Assembly (NCBI RefSeq): GCF_001435525.1
Contig: NZ_AZDP01000026.1
Span: 1-48,973 of the forward strand
Reading direction: 5' to 3'
DNA length: 48,973 nt
Source of the DNA: Levilactobacillus koreensis JCM 16448
GTDB taxonomy: Bacteria > Bacillota > Bacilli > Lactobacillales > Lactobacillaceae
In this document: positions 48,951-48,973 of the stretch, piece by piece
How positions within the stretch are numbered: position 1 is the first letter of the stretch
Layout: each line of letters begins with the position of its first letter
Made by a program: the position numbers and the translations under genes
Notes under the pieces: generated by a model
Told to the model about the DNA's origin: nothing
Database searches by the model: none
The model's input: only the letters and a program-made list of their open reading frames with translations

Positions 48951-48973
48951 CTCGAGGGCTATAAGCCCTGGGT

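Noticed and set aside
1-48973. CRISPR array, tRNA, rRNA or complete insertion sequence
   Set aside because: The dispersed repeats are not regularly spaced, no cloverleaf or rRNA-like sequence was seen, and no transposase or integrase ORF is present.

Overview
The window is a 49 kb chromosomal segment of a lactic acid bacterium, most likely a Lactobacillaceae member of moderate GC such as the Levilactobacillus group. The genus is inferred from gene content (LtaS-type lipoteichoic acid synthase, DegV, GW/SH3-type wall proteins, YkoEDC-TenA under a TPP riboswitch, choloylglycine hydrolase, DUF915 hydrolases), strong AGGAGG ribosome sites and frequent GTG/TTG starts. No rRNA, tRNA, CRISPR array, phage or complete insertion sequence was seen.

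Layout. 0.5-8.9 kb: two paralogous TrpXYZ-type ABC transporters (binding protein, permease, ATPase) face away from each other around a degV gene, followed by a GNAT gene. Each is preceded by a short leader ORF and alternative hairpins ending in a terminator. One leader (3566-3628, minus) is packed with Phe codons; the other (4964-5011, plus) carries a Trp codon near its end. 9.0-10.7 kb: an AT-rich island with a membrane protein and a two-gene operon, a small RelA/SpoT-domain protein followed by an overlapping 97-residue ORF, which looks like a toxSAS toxin-antitoxin pair. 10.8-17.4 kb: a beta-hydroxyacid dehydrogenase, TerC, a serine hydrolase with a wall-binding module, a GH73 glucosaminidase, a DUF218 membrane protein and a choloylglycine-type hydrolase. 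18.2-25.0 kb: an MMPL protein, a DHA2 drug pump beside the remains of a PadR regulator, a methyltransferase-like membrane protein and a MerR regulator. 25.3-29.8 kb: an NlpC/P60 hydrolase, a phosphatase/GNAT pair and LtaS. 29.9-30.45 kb: a gene-free stretch rich in DnaA-box-like 9-mers. 30.5-35.4 kb: ferredoxin-NADP reductase, DUF915 hydrolase, PrsW protease, a nucleoside hydrolase with an operator inside its promoter, and a small membrane protein. 35.8-40.5 kb: a secreted protein and a minus-strand group of two HAD phosphatases, a DUF915 hydrolase and a lone PTS EIIC. 40.7-42.6 kb: a regulator/GIY-YIG/CAT-like operon. 43-48.5 kb: a DacA carboxypeptidase, then the TPP riboswitch, ykoE-ykoD-ykoC-tenA (thiamine-precursor import and salvage) and a small membrane protein.

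The gene gaps are seeded with dispersed structured repeats. Family 1 is about 180-190 bp, with imperfect terminal inverted repeats containing CAGGGAT/ATCCCTG and three internal hairpins. It has five full copies, a left-truncated copy and several fragments. Its first hairpin differs almost completely in sequence between copies yet always pairs. Family 2 (AGCCCAT/ATGGGCT arms) has the same modular design, and one site fuses the two. With the Phe attenuator, the DnaA-box cluster and the toxSAS candidate, these are the most interesting signals. All calls are from reading the sequence; no database search or folding program was run.
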